A stretch of DNA of 64,000 bases, taken from NCBI RefSeq assembly GCF_047663525.1, contig NC_092613.1, positions 3,745,501-3,809,500 on the forward strand. The letters are read 5' to 3'. The notes under the pieces are model-generated. The model was not told the DNA's origin and did not search any database. It saw only the letters and a program-made list of their open reading frames with translations. Positions 22,501-34,500 of this stretch are shown here, piece by piece (within the stretch, counting starts at the first letter, position 1; each line of letters opens with the position of its first letter). The position numbers and the translations under genes are program-made. This stretch comes from Anas platyrhynchos. Its lineage: Eukaryota > Chordata > Aves > Anseriformes > Anatidae.

Positions 22501-25259
22501 GGCACCGTTTGCTGTGATTCCCTGGGTGTCTGCATCCCCTGTGGTCTCCAGTGTGTTTTATTTTTGGCTTTTGGGAAGGCTGCTGGCTCGCTCTCTGTTG
22601 GGTTCTCCTGGCAGGTAGGAGCAGGAGCTGCCTTAAAGCCCTCAGGCCATTTCAGGTTTCCAGGAAGAAGCTTCTTTTTTGGACCACCAGGCCAAAAGGG
22701 TCAGTGGTGGTGGAGGTGCCTCGCACCTGGGAAAACTGAAATCCACTGAGATCAGAAAAAAAAAAAAACAAAAAAAAAAAACAAAAAAAAAAAACCAACA
22801 AACAAACACAGGGCAGCTGGAGGAAAGGGCGATATTCACCCTAGAGAGCAAGATAGCTCTGCAGGGGGTGGCTATTTGTCTCGGCCCCAAAGCTGCCCCA
22901 GCTTCTTCCCTTCCCCCAGGAGGCTGCCAAGGGCTTCACTGCTGGGGCTGTGAGCTGCCAGATAAGCAGGGGTTTGGGGCCAGTTTGAATGCCTGATTGC
23001 TAATTATCCAATTACTTGTCTGCCCCATGGTAGGAGCACTGCTTGTGCCCTGTGGGATGTTCTTTGCCCAGGGGAGCAGAATGAAAGGATTTGATGAATC
23101 CCTGCTTGAGCTTCACTGGGGAAGCAGCCCCCAGATGCAGGGGGCACAGCCCTGGCTCCAGAGCTGCCCTCACCCCCTGGGCACCAGCGAAGAGCTGGGG
23201 GAAGCGATGAATGCCTGTGGTGACCTAGGGGACCAAGGGCCAGGAGAGCTGTGCCTGCTCAGAAATGGCTTTTTGGGGTATAAGACCATAACCATGGAGC
23301 AGAGGAAGGTGAGGCAGCAGCTAACGGGGCCTGTCCCCATCAGCCTGGCAGGCAGGGGTCTGCCATCCTCCCAGAGAAACACCCGGACCTGGGGGTCTCG
23401 AGGCCTCACCATCAACCTTCGTCCTGTGATGGCTTTTCTTGTGCACAGCTGGCATTGTCTGTGCCTAGTTTCAGCCTATACACCAGGCACTGCAGGGGAT
23501 GAATCCTGTACAGGTGGACCCTGCACTTGTCTCACTGCAACACTGCCTCAACCTGGGTTGTTCCTCAGTTCACCACCGTTTCAGATTTGCCGTCCCTCAT
23601 TTGTATTACCTCACTAGAAGGCAGTGCGGTGAGAGCTTTTGCAAAAGGGGATCTCATCTAAAATTCTTCTTCCTCGTGGCAAACCATTTTTCTTCCACCT
23701 CAAGTTCATTGCATGATGCCTCTGTGGCATGGCTGTTGAAACCAGCTGGGAAAGTGGTACTTGGCGAGCATCAGGTAGCCGTGATCTTCCAAACTGAATA
23801 AATCTAATTGTGCTGAGCAGGGAAAACTGAGAAATAAGCTGTGCAGAAGGCTGGGACAAATCGTCTGTGTCCACAGCAAAGGGGCTGTGGGGGCTGAGCT
23901 CTCAGTGGGGAGCAGGCACTTGGGCTGCAGGTGCTGCAATGTCTGCAAACGGCTGCTGGAGAGTGTTAAAGAGGGGAGAAACATTGGGGACAACAGGGAA
24001 ATCGGTGTGAAAGCACTAGCTCTGCTATGGGAACGGCTGATATGGGCATTGGGAAATGGTGGTGGTAAGAATTTAGGGGATCATTTGACACGTGGTCTAA
24101 ACTCCTGCTTCGTATTGCCGTGCTTTTAAGATGTAGAAGCACTGGGGAAGAAGTTCCAAGCTGGCTTTGTGGCTGCAGATACAGACGTGAAAATTTCCTG
24201 GCTTCCTACAGCCCCTCTTGCTGGGGTAAGCACAAAGGTGCAGAACAGCCTCACAAGGAGCCTCTGGTTTGAGGACTTGTGGCGTTTTTAGGGAGTGATT
24301 TCACCGACTGGCTGATGCGGCCTAAACCTGGGCTGCTGCTGGCAAGGGGGCTGCAGCGAGCTGTGCCTTCCCGGCCCTCCTCTTGCCCCACGGAGAGCAA
24401 GGGGCTGATGAGATGGGGCGAATTTTGCAGCGAGGAGGGCTGCAAACTGTGCTTTGTGGGAACCCTGCCCTGCCTGGCCGCCTGAGCCGGGTGATGGCAG
24501 AGGAAAGGAAGCAGGAGGACGCAGCTGGGGTGGGGGGAGAATCTCGGTTTCAACTGATCATGATGACATGGCAGTTTTAGATGAGTTCAGCAGGGGGGAA
24601 ACCCTTCTGGCAGCCTGTGCTTGTGGGCTAGCTGACGGGTAGCAGATCCACGGGTGAGCAGATGCTGGCAAAGCCAGCCAGGAGAAACTCTTGAGCACAG
24701 AGGCAAAACCAAACTCCACCCAGCGAACTGCCCCGAGGGCCTCACTACACCCGTGGAGAAAGCTTTGTGCCGGTGGCACTGCAGCTACAGCACGGCTCTG
24801 CCAAGTACAGGAACTTTGCAGAGACATCATGCCCCTGCCTGTGATCCCAGCCCTAGGAAAACTCTGAAGCTGTGCCTGAGTGCCCAAGGGAAAAATAGTT
24901 TGTTGGGTTTGCTGCTGCCATCGTTGTCGTGAACATATTGCAGTGCGGTGGCAAACTCCTTTTAAAAGTCATTTGCAAAGTCATTTGCTCATCTGCTGCC
25001 TGAAGAAGTGGTATTTTAGCCTCCTGTTGGCCATGGTTTTGCGCTGCTGGATGGTGCCTGAGCCTTTTATGTGAGCCCCCTTCCCACCTCCCTTAACGGT
25101 GCAAAACCCCCGGGCTGCGCCAAGCTGTGGCAGAGGTGGGTATGCAGCGGGAGTGAGCTGCTGTGGGTAGAAGAGAGGCTTCATTTTTGGGGGTCCCTCT
25201 GCTCCCCCAGCCCCGGGCTGTGCACGTGTTGCCCCCCTCAGTGCCATCGTTCTCCCCAG
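22501..25259. other. Intergenic / possible 5' region of the middle gene
   Basis: No coding exon is recognised. A plus-strand donor-like site, GGCAG|GTAGGA at 22,614/22,615, could end a non-coding first exon of the gene starting at 25.26 kb. An A-rich tract occupies 22,754-22,806. Open frames such as 22,997-23,617 show no family features. Confidence 0.5.
22754..22806. repeat. A-rich low-complexity tract (A-runs with single C)
   Basis: Poly-A runs are broken by single cytosines, then a CAAACAAAC tail. It resembles a simple repeat or an old poly-A tail. No element body was recognised upstream. Confidence 0.75.
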
Positions 25260-25803
25260 CTCATTTCAGAGCCCAGCTCCGTGTTCCAGGACCGTTTGGG
25301 GCCGTTGGATTCGAATCCCAGTCCCAGCCGTTGTTCCACTGGCCGGCCCAGCTGCTGACACCGGCACCCATGGATGCCCCGCAGGCTGTGCCCAGCCGTC
25401 CCTCCCTGCTCCAGCTCCTCAGGGGGCTCTTTGGCTACCACCGAAGCGCTCTGGGGACACAGGGGCCCAGAGCAGAGCACCAAGAGCCAGGCACCACCAG
25501 GGACCCCGGTGGCTCGCAGGGAGAGCGGGTCTCACCTGCCCACAGGGAGCCTGGGGGCCCATACTGGGAGCCCCTGGGGGATGTGGAGAGGGAGGGCACG
25601 GAGCTGCTGCTGGGGGAGCTGCAGGAGCTCAGCCTGGAGGGCTCCCTGGCGAGCAGCAGGAGCTGCCTGAGCGCCGGCACCAGCGACACGGAGCTGGAGG
25701 TGGCCAGGGACGGGCAGGAGGCTCCTGCCGGCAGCGGGGCCCAGCAGGACGCAGCCAGCGGGGTGGCCTCGGCAGAAGCTTTTGGGGACAAAGCTCTGAA
25801 GAT
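25260..25803 (+). CDS. Middle gene, first coding exon (ATG at 25370)
   Basis: A CTCCCCAG acceptor ends at 25,259 and the donor is AAGAT|GTAAGC. The frame is open throughout. I take the ATG at 25,370 (MDAPQAVPSRPSLLQLLRGL) as the start because it has G at +4 and opens the protein-like stretch. It gives 144 codons plus 2 nt. The upstream frame is also open, so a start in an earlier exon is possible. Composition is rich in Gly, Ser, Glu and Leu. Confidence 0.65.
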
Positions 25804-28800
25804 GTAAGCATGGGTGGGGGGGTGGCATGGGGCCACAGTTGCTTCAGTGCCGTGTCTTTGTGGATACAGATGTGCGAAGGGATACAGTGAAGCTCCCTTG
25901 GCTGCATCAGCCTCGTCAGATCCCAAGCAGGCGAAGCTTTGCAGAAAGCTGCACGGTTGGATATTATAAACAGACAGTAGCCTTTTATTATTATTATTTG
26001 TTCCTGAGAACACTGAAATGAGCCCAGCTGGCTTCCTGAACCTGTGTGGTGTTTCAGGGTGTCCTGTACCCCCAGGCAGGCTCCATTCTCTGGTTTTTCC
26101 CTACAGACGGTGGCACCCATCAGGAGTCTCTGCACTGCTGGGCCTCTCCTGGCTGCTGGCGGGGTGCAGCCGGGTCCAACTGTGCTGCTAGGGGCTCTGA
26201 AATGGCCATGCTGCTCCTGCCTCTGTCCAGTCATGCCCAATTCTGCTTTTCCCCCCAGGGATGGGCTCCTCCATGGTCCGAGTGCTGCTGCTGAAGATGT
26301 TACGGGCTCTGCAAGCTCCGAGCTGAAGTTTTCTGCGGGCTTTGATGCTGAATGGGACAAAGGGCAGCTCCTGAAAGGTGAGAGGGTGGGTTTGAGGGCA
26401 AGAAGCCTCCTCCTTCCCCCTAAACCTGAGGGTGTGAGGGCTGCCTGGGGCAGCTGGCTGGCCCTAGGCACCGGTAACCCTTCTCCGGGTTTGTATGCTG
26501 CTTTTTGGGGTACAAGCCCAGGGGCTAGTGCTGAGGGCTGTCTGCTGGCTAAATGCTGGCATCAAAACCATGTGTTGGAGGCTGCCCACCAGGGGGATAC
26601 ACCCAGGGAGCCAGACCACCAGGGGAGTACCCGAGGGCTAGAGCAGAGAGCACTGAAAATCACCCGGGGATGGGATGGGATGGGGATGGGACGAGATGGG
26701 GTGGGACAAGATGGGGTGGGACAGGATGAGAAGGCGCACCTCAGCCTGTTTTCCACTGAATCCAGTGCCAGGCATGCCTGGCAGCAGGTCCGTTTGCTTT
26801 CCTGGTACTGGAGGATCCGGACCTGGCACAGTGTCCCCTTTGAAATGTTTGATTGCTGTGCCAGGGGCAGCATGGAAGGGAGGTGGCAACTCTGGGGAGT
26901 CACTGCTTTCTCTGGGCTTGTCTTAAACAGCAGATCAGGGTGCAGGATCCTCCAAGGCAGAGCTCTCCCTGTGGAACAGGCTCATCGGCATGAACAGACA
27001 GCAGTGGGCTTCGCGTAAGGTTGGTGAGAGGACACGGAGCGTGGTGAGAAGGATTTTTGGGCAAGTCTAAATGCCCTCAGACCTGAGAAGAGGTGTAGGG
27101 AGGGACCAGCGTGGATGATGCTGGCACTACCCAGGCACCAATGCACTGGGGCTATGGGCCTGACGTCTCAGGGGTGTCTCTGAAGCACTTCTGCACCCCC
27201 ACGTACTTTCCAGCTGAGCAAGGAAATAGTCTCAGGATGCTGTAGGGCTGTGATGGGTGTTGGGATATTTGCTGAAAAGGGATGGGTGGGTGGGAAAAGG
27301 GGCTAGCAGCAAGAGCCAGGCTTTTAGGATTCCCTTCCTGCTTGTCTTACAGCCCACACTGTGACCGTGGTTTTTTAATTGGGGAAAATTGTCACCCAGC
27401 AGCCCTAGAATGAGCTGCATATACAGAATTATCTTGCTGTCTGACAGTCCTGTTGCAATAACTTACCTAACACGTTGATCCCAAAACAAGAGACAACTCT
27501 ACAGACTTGGTCTTCATCTGAGATAGGGGTCTGGCTGGGGATGCTGGTGTTTTCCCCTAGTATCTGCGGGACAAAGTGAGGCCACGGGTGGAGGAGCGTG
27601 GGTGTTTCCAACCCAGACAACAAAACCAGGGCAGGTTTGTGGCAGAGGCACAAACCTGGAGCACAGCTGAGCCTCCAGCTGCGGGGCCAGGGCTTGGAGA
27701 GGTGCTGACACGGGACCTGGGGGAGCAGCAGGAAGAAGCTGGGGTGTTGGAGGGCTTGTGCTTTAATAAAGCTTTAATGAACCTGCTCTCTCGGAGCATG
27801 GCTGTGGGTGTGAACGGTGCAGCACGGAGACACCAGACAAATCAGGCCCCCTCTCTGCTGGCTGGTGCTGCGCACTAAATCAGCTCAGAAGCGGTCGATG
27901 GTTTGTTCCAGGCAGGAGAGGGGGACTCCAGGACAGTGTTTTAACAGCAGTCTTGGGGAACTTCCTGAACGCTTTAGAAAGTTTATTTTATTGTTATTTA
28001 TTTTTAATAGATTTCCTTTTCCAGCCAGCTGCAGATCCTGCTACTGCCTGGAGAAATATGGGGGACGAGAGCTAAGTTAAGGGTTAGGGTGTGGGAGCCC
28101 AGAGCCTGATGGGTTTTGTCTCTTGCTCCTTGTGTGGCCAAGGGCCAGCCTCTTCCCCCGCTTGCCTCAGTTTCCCATCCGTACCAGGAGAGATCCCCTC
28201 ACATGCAGGAAGCACTCCTGAGATGGATGGTTGGTAAATTGGCTCAGTGGTGGGGAAATCTAGCATTTTTCACCACGAACAGCTGCTGGAAATGGCGTTA
28301 CATCGGAGTCAAGCTTGTGCAGAGGCATTTTATCAACTCTGATGGCCTTTATCTTAATTTTTCCCTGCAGCCTCATGCCTCGGGCAGTTCGCTGGGACTG
28401 GAGAGCGAAGAGGAGCCGCTTTTGGAGGCGGCTGACAGCAGCCCCACGACGCTGGAGCTGCGCGCAGAGCCCCGCGACGCGCTCCCTGCCTACAGGTGCG
28501 CTGCCAGCCCCGTCCTGCTGGGGGGCACCCCAACAGCCTGTCCCCCCGCTGTCAGCCTGCAGAGCAGGGCAGCGGCATCCCCTCGCGGCACCAGGTGGCA
28601 CTGTCAGCCTTCAAACCGTGCCGAGCCGGGCTAAGGCAGCCGGGCTGCCGCGGACACGCGTGGGGCCACGCCGGGTTGTCCGCTTCGGGCTGCGGGGAGC
28701 AGGGGGCAGCAAGGAGGGGGCGCATCGAGGGGCACTGATGGATGCACTTGGGCCACACAGGCTTTTTGGCACGCCTTGTGTGGCCGTGGCCGTGGAGGCA

Positions 28801-31471
28801 GGCTTGTCTCCCACAAATTCTTGGCCGAAATGGGACTCGCACCCCGCTGTGGTCAGCCCGCTGCGCAGCACGGAGCACCCACGCCTCCATCTGGCTCGGC
28901 ACAGCCTGGTTTAACTGGCCAGGATGTGACTAAGGGCAAGTCACCGTGCTCGGGGCGAGCCTTTCCCAGCAGGGTGAGGAGGCAGGAGGATGCTGAGGCT
29001 GGAGGTGCGATGCTCCGGCTCCCCACGGCACACAGCTGCCACTCGGACCCTGTGGGTGTCTCTGTGCCAAGTCTGTCACAGCTGTGCTGTCTCCGGGCTC
29101 TGGACAAGGAAAATATGAGGCTCGAGGCAAGGCACTTCTCAGGCACATCAGATTTATCAAATTGATTAAAGAAAGCCCAACATCCAGGCTTGTTCCTGCA
29201 GCAGCTACTGGTGCGTGATGGAAGTTAATCGAGCAGCCTGCTTGCTGTGTCCCCAGAACCCGGCGTGAGCCAGCTTGTCTGTTCCAGGCACTGGAAGAGC
29301 TGGGATCTGCTTAGGACAAAATAACTTAAAAATACATCTCCCGATAGTCTGTTGTATAACCACGGGAAGGGGGAACATTCGGCACGGAGCTACCTCTGAT
29401 GTTTCTGTGTGTGCTCTGAGTGTCATTGTCTGGGCTGCCCGCAAGCGGGGAGCAAAGAAATCCCTGGTACCTGCTCCTCCACACCTGTCCTCAGCATGGC
29501 CCTATTCCAGCCAGACCATTCCTCAACTTTGCCCACTGGATCTGAAGCATTTCAATCAGCAGAGCTCCCATCCCTGCCCTTGCAGTGGTCTCCTGGGTCT
29601 TTTTTTGGCACCCAGGGAAGAAAACCCATTGCCTCCTGGCTGCGAGGGCTCCTGCAAGCAGAAAGAAAACTCTCCAATCCTTGGCACGTCAGCCACGGAA
29701 AGTGGTCAAGCATGCTGGCAGACCTCGCAGCAGGCAAAAAGCTTGGGACAACCTGATTATAGGGTCCTGCAGGTCTGTGCTGATGTGACCCAGCAGTTGG
29801 TGCCTGCGGCCGATTCCTGCTGCGAGGACACGTTCAGAGAATTGGTCTAGTTTGCTGCCGTACGCAGGGTGACTGCTTCTTTGACGTATTTCTTTCTTCA
29901 TCCAAGGTTTTCTGAAGACAAAGTGGGAGAAACCGTTGGCTGCTTTGGGAGAAGCCGGGTGGAGCTGGGAGCAAGTGGCACAGGAGCCCTTGGATAAAGG
30001 TGAGGTTGGTCAAGGGAAATATACCCTCAGGGCGCCGTCATGGGGCATCTCTCCATGAGCCAAAAGCCCCCATGGTGACCTGTGGTCACTGCTGGTTGTC
30101 ACCAGAGAGCTCTCAGCACCTCATGGCTGGAGAGGGGTGAGGGATCAGGGCTGTGCTTTGGCCTCTTGCCCCAAATCCTTGGGGGACCACTTGGGCCAAT
30201 GCGTTTAAAAGTGCGTAGTGTCGGCCCCACAACCCTGTGCTGGTAAAGCTGGGGGTTTCTGAAGAAAAAGCAGCACCTTTCAGCGAGGTCAGTCATCAGC
30301 TGAGCCCAGTTTTAAGGCTCTGCCTTTGGGCAGTGTGGCTCTGCACCTCCCTGCCTCCGTTTTGCATTTCCTACCATGCCACTCCAGCTCCTGCCCGGTC
30401 CTGCAGGGCTCAGTGCCGTGTTCCCGAATGCCTCTGAAGACCAGCGCGCTCCTCCCCAAGGCTGGGACAGCCTCAGAGAGAGGAAAGAGCGGCTTCCTCT
30501 GCTCTGCCCGCAGGAAGAGTGTGTCTGCGAGGCGGGGAAGTGGGGTGCTGCGAGTCAGTGTGCATGGGGTCCCTGCGCAGCCTCCCCTCCCCGCCCTTGT
30601 GCCAAGCCCCGTTGTGCCTCCTTGCCTTCAGCAGCTGCAACAGGGGGATGGGGAACTCCTAAATATTGCTGGAAAAATGTGTGGAGGCGTGTTTTTTTTT
30701 GTCTCGCACCGTGCGGGCCAGGAGTTTTAGCGGGTTGTTTGCTCAGTTGTTGTTTGTTTTTTTTTTTTTTTTTTTCTCCTTCTTGTTTGGCTTTTTTGCA
30801 ACCACCTCCCTCTGCAGTGCGTGGGCAGGTGCGGGTTTCTAGCTTTTAGGAAGGCTCCCAGAGCTTAACGGGGATGCTGGGCTGTCTCTGTCCTCCCTTG
30901 TGAGGGCCTGGGGCCAATCCTTGAGCCCACAGCAGCTCCTTTCAGCTTCCAAGGGGTGTCTGCCAACAGATGCCCATTCACAAGCATGTTCCACGGTTCA
31001 GGGACATGCCTGAAGTCGGTGGGGTGCTGCTGGCACCCAGCTCGATGGGGCTGGTGGCAGGGGGTGCAAGCAGCCGGGTGCCAGTGGGGTGTCGGAGCAT
31101 CCTGGCTGCCCACTGTTGGTTGCAGCATGCTGGTATGGGTCCAGCTATTGCCTGGAGAGATGCTGGAGGTGCAGAGCTGCCCAACATCACCACCCTGAGG
31201 TGCACCCATCTCTCCTTTCCCAGGTCCAGCACCAGGCAGGGATGGGCAGCAGCCCCCAGCAGAGCCTCCCACACCAGCAGCCCTCCTGGAGGAGACCTGG
31301 CACTTCCCCTCTGCCCCCCGACGAGCCCCTCGCTCCAGCTTCCTCCTCTTCTTCCCCCTGTTTGTTGTTCATGCACATGCCCCGTTTCCTTCCTGCTTTC
31401 TCCCATGCCCGTTCCTTGGAGAAGGACCCCGGGTCTCACTGCACAGACCGGCACAGCCAGGTTTGGTTTGA
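25370..31471 (+). CDS. Putative GGNBP1-like gene (multi-exon model)
   Basis: I do not recognise the protein from sequence. Its place between BAK1 and ITPR3, on the ITPR3 strand, is that of mammalian GGNBP1 (gametogenetin-binding protein 1, a pseudogene in human and reported in mouse testis with an effect on mitochondrial shape). The model joins 25370-25803, 26259-26377, 26931-27023, 29907-29999 and 31224-31471. All phases agree, giving about 328 residues. Residues 1-145 hold a short hydrophobic patch (LLQLLRGLFGYHRS) and an acidic, Leu- and Ser-rich stretch (ELLLGELQELSLEGSLAS). Exons 2-3 hold EWDKGQLLK and LSLWNRLIGM. Exon 4 holds a Trp-rich segment. An AATAAA at 31,499-31,504 lies 28 nt after the stop. 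Exons 1-3 are firm and the last two less so; a further candidate exon at 28,371 does not fit. No transmembrane segment or catalytic motif is evident. Confidence 0.45.
26259..26377 (+). CDS. Middle gene, coding exon 2
   Basis: The exon has a strong acceptor (CTTTTCCCCCCAG) and a strong donor (AAAG|GTGAGA). Entering in phase 2 it stays open and encodes a segment ending AGFDAEWDKGQLLK. It leaves in phase 1. The phase match with the preceding exon is good support. Confidence 0.65.
26667..26730. repeat. GGGAT/GGGAC-type short tandem repeat
   Basis: Imperfect tandem copies of GGGAT and GATGGGGTGGGAC lie inside the second intron of the middle gene. The G-runs could form quadruplex structures on the plus strand. 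Confidence 0.85.
26931..27023 (+). CDS. Middle gene, coding exon 3
   Basis: After a TTAAACAG acceptor the phase-1 frame reads ADQGAGSSKAELSLWNRLIG and on to QQWAS. Three donors are possible: C|GTAAGG (exon end 27,014), AAG|GTTGGT (27,019) and G|GTGAGA (27,023). The first and third are strong and leave phase 1, which fits the exon at 29,907. The middle one is weak and leaves phase 0, which would fit the candidate exon at 28,371. Confidence 0.6.
28371..28495 (+). CDS. Candidate alternative exon of the middle gene
   Basis: A good acceptor (TTTTTCCCTGCAG) and donor (ACAG|GTGCGC) bound 125 nt. The phase-0 frame reads like protein: ESEEEPLLEAADSSPTTLEL then RAEPRDALPAYR. Its length is not a multiple of three, so inclusion between 27,019 and 29,907 brings a TAA near 29,996. 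It may be an alternative exon giving a shorter C-terminus, or a partner exon may have been missed. Confidence 0.4.
29907..29999 (+). CDS. Middle gene, coding exon 4 (probable)
   Basis: The acceptor is TTCATCCAAG and the donor AAAG|GTGAGG, with 93 nt between. In phase 1 it encodes FLKTKWEKPLAALGEAGW and on to EQVAQEPLDK, which is open and tryptophan-rich. The entry phase fits the strong donors of exon 3, and the exit phase fits the terminal exon. Confidence 0.5.
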
Positions 31472-31520
31472 ATTTTTTTAGATTCAGCATTTAGTGTGAA
31501 TAAATTGTTCTTGCTTCTCT
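31224..31520 (+). CDS. Middle gene, probable terminal exon with poly(A) signal
   Basis: A CTCCTTTCCCAG acceptor opens an exon whose phase-1 frame runs 81 codons to a TGA at 31,469. It includes EEPTP-like proline-rich sequence, LLEETWHFPSAPRR and a hydrophobic patch (FLLFFPLFVV). An AATAAA lies at 31,499-31,504, so the 3' UTR would be very short. All three frames are open here because the DNA is C-rich, so the frame choice rests on splice phase alone. Confidence 0.4.
31499..31504 (+). terminator. Polyadenylation signal AATAAA of the middle gene
   Basis: A canonical hexamer sits 28 nt after the proposed stop codon. It is followed by a T-rich region (TTGTTCTTGCTTCTCTCTC), as expected for a cleavage site with a downstream U-rich element. 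Confidence 0.5.
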
Positions 31521-34500
31521 CTCTGATTATTTACTTTCCCTTATTAAACAATTCTTTGTCAAATTACTTTTCCTACTTTCTTCTTTTCCTCCCTCCCTCC
31601 AGCTTTTTTTTTTTTTTTGTGTGTGTGTGTGTGATTCTTCCACGTTATTCTGTGGCTTTTGATGCTTTTATTTATTAATTTTTAAATTTGGGAGTAAGAA
31701 GAGACAGGTCTCTCTACCTGATCCGCTGCAAAAAGAGGGGTGAGATCCTTCAGCCTGTGGTTGTCCCCCTCTGTGGGGCTGAGAGGTAACCCTGACCTCA
31801 TACAGGGGTGCTGGTGAGGGGCTCCCTGTCCCCGTGCAGTGGAGAAATGCCACCCTGCTCCTTCATTTACCCTTTGGGTGCCTGGGATAAGCATCCCACC
31901 CCGTCCATCTCCAGCCCCGCTTGCTCCATGCCCACCCATGCACCGTGCTGGTGCACACCGTGTCCTCGCTCCGTCCCATCCCCTGTGGCCATCCGGAGAC
32001 ATTTGGCAGCGCCGTGCGCTTGGACCTGACCTCAGCAGCGATTCCCAGCGGCTCAGTGATGACCAGGCTGCGCGAGCGGGGCTGGAGGAGCTGCTGGCAG
32101 CCCGGCTCCTGCTAATCTGGGAATTGTATGCCAGGAAGCACACACCCAGCCGACCTGCCCCAGACAAAGCCCGCCGTGTACGCGCCCGCTCTCCCCCGGT
32201 GTTCCTCTGCGCTGCTTGGGACTATTTCTGAGCGGTCCCCAGCGGGAGGCCGTGCTGGCTCCCTCCCTGGACTTCTCCCGAGGTTTGGGCACCTGCTTTG
32301 GGTGCAGCCCCAGAGCTCGGCCCTCCTGCGAGCAGCCAGGGCTCCTGGCAGGGCTTGAGATGCTCTCGCAGCCATCTCGCACTCCTGCTGGTCCCTGGAG
32401 CACATCACAAAACGGGGCTGTGGCACCTAAACTCTCCTGGCTATCCTGGAACATCCCATGAGAGATGAATTCCTTCCCTGCTTGTCTCTGGGGTTTTTAC
32501 TCTGGATCCTAACAGTGGCAAATTAACCAGAGCCATCATTAATTTCTTACTAAATTTGTGTGGCAGAGCTATTGTGGCAATAGGTCACTCCTACATTGCC
32601 TTTCTGGGTACCAAAACTCTGTCCTTGACACATCCTAGAAGCCTTGAGCTCCAAATAAACTTGACTTCTGTATAAAGCAGCCCGAGATTTCCCAGAGAAA
32701 AGCACTATATAAATTGCTGGTATTATTAGCAGTCTCCCTCTGCCAGGTCATGTGTCAGACACCAGCGCCCAGCTCGGAGGTGTCAGGAGGAAGGGTTTGC
32801 CTTGGCTGACTCACTTCAGAGCAGCTCTTTTCAGGGTTACGCGCACCTTCCCGGGAAGCAGCTGGTGTCATCTGCCAAAATGGGTCTGGCAGAGATGTCA
32901 GAGTCATTTCCACAGCATCCGAGCATCCCCAGTCAGCACAACCCTTGTCCCTGCACACGGGTGGGACGTGGAGCCGTCCTCGCTGAGCCGTCCTTGGTGC
33001 TGCTCAGGGCAGGGAGGCAGAGGCGAGCTGGCTGGGTTATTCTGCTCTCCTTTTCAAGGGCAGAACTGGGCCCATCGCCTTGACAAGAAGCTGCGTGTTC
33101 ACGTGATGCTCCCACATCCTGCTCAAGGTATTTTAAGAACGCTATTTACAAACACCGATGAGGTGCTAGGGCAAGCGAGGCTGCTTGCAACCTGTGCGAG
33201 GTAGAGAAGCTGCTGCAAACCTTGTCGCTTTCCCAGGCACCGACAGCAGAGGTTGATGCAATGCCAGGGGGCTGGAACTGCTGCAGCTTGTCCGGCTGCA
33301 GAGATGGATGTGCCGATGGGACTGCCCTAGCACCAGGAGCCTCAACCCAATTTCCTTCGGTGCAGCCGTGCTCCGAGACGAGAGGTCTCACTCTGCTTAT
33401 TCCGGGTCTGCGATAGCACCACAAAGTCCCTGCTGTGGTCTCCTTCGCATGAGATGCTGCACCAAGACGGAGCAAAATAGATGGCCTGTGCCTGGAATAA
33501 CTTTCAGTCTGAGATTTCCAGGTCTCACAGAGCTGTCGTAAAGTTGCATTACAAATGTGAGACACTCAGATATTCCAATGATATGAGCCAGCGTAATAGG
33601 ATATTTTCAATGAAATATTCATCTGGATCCTCGGCCTCGGAAAGGGATAGAGCTCTGCTGGCTTCTGTGGACTCACACTAATTTATTTTTTATTACGACC
33701 CATTTGTATTGTGGTGGCGGTGAGGAGGTTCTAGGAGATCGCCTCCAGCCAGAGATCCCATTATTGCAGGTGTTCCAAAATCACAGAACAACTAGACAAT
33801 CTGTGCCCCAAATTTGAAACCACCAAGGACGTAGCCTGGTATTTTTCAAAAACAAAACTGCTCTAGCACACACAGCATTTCCTCTGTGCAGGGCGTCTGC
33901 ATACACTTAGGCTCTTCCCTTGCAATTCAGCCCAGCCTCAAAAGTCCTCTCTCTGCTGATGGTATCACGGGGCTGTGAAAGAGATTGTCATTTCATCAAC
34001 AAAGAAGGCTCAGAGTCCCGGACAAGACGGGAGAAATATTTGTGAAACAAAGAGTCCATTTTCAAGGAAATCATCTGTCTTGTGCAGCAAATGAGAGAAA
34101 TGATTCAAGCTCTGGAGGCGAGCAGCTGAGGCAGCCTGTGGGCAGGAATTTCTCAGGCCACGGGCTGACCGGTTCCCCTGCCTCCTCCAGAAACCAGAAC
34201 GGGACCCAGGGCTGCATTTACACACAGATGTAATTCCTGCTTTCCACTCAGAGGTTTGAGTCCCTTTGCAGACGCAGAGCGTAGATGCACCTATTTCTGT
34301 CCACACCCCTCCCAAGGGAACTCCCTGGGCTTGTGCAATGGGGCACACACACTGGGGTAACCCAGACACACGAAGCTGAGCCCCAGAGATGCTCCTGGCT
34401 GGGATAAGGAGCAGCGACTGACCCCATCAGATAAATCCCCAGGTTTTCCAGCACGCACATCCTTCATGGGGCCGGGTGCTGGAAGTGGCTGTGTGCTGCT

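Noticed and set aside
22997-23617. 206-codon plus-strand frame as a first exon of the middle gene
   Set aside because: No suitable donor leads in phase to the exon at 25,260, and the peptide has no protein-like pattern.
25435-26471. Minus-strand frames of 192 and 280 codons opposite the middle gene
   Set aside because: They are antisense shadows of the exon at 25,260-25,803 and its GC-rich surroundings. The plus strand has phase-matched splice sites and the minus strand does not.
29907-29998. Reading the 29,907 exon in the other frame to the TAA near 29,996 as the main C-terminus
   Set aside because: This needs the weak GTTGGT donor at 27,019 and the 28,371 exon. The direct route uses strong donors and continues to a terminal exon with a poly(A) signal. 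It is kept only as an alternative.
30405-30570. Possible further exon of the middle gene after GTCCTGCAG
   Set aside because: The acceptor is good, but the only donor-like ends (near 30,512 and 30,558) lack a GT in a workable context, and joining it would spoil the phase match between 29,999 and 31,224.
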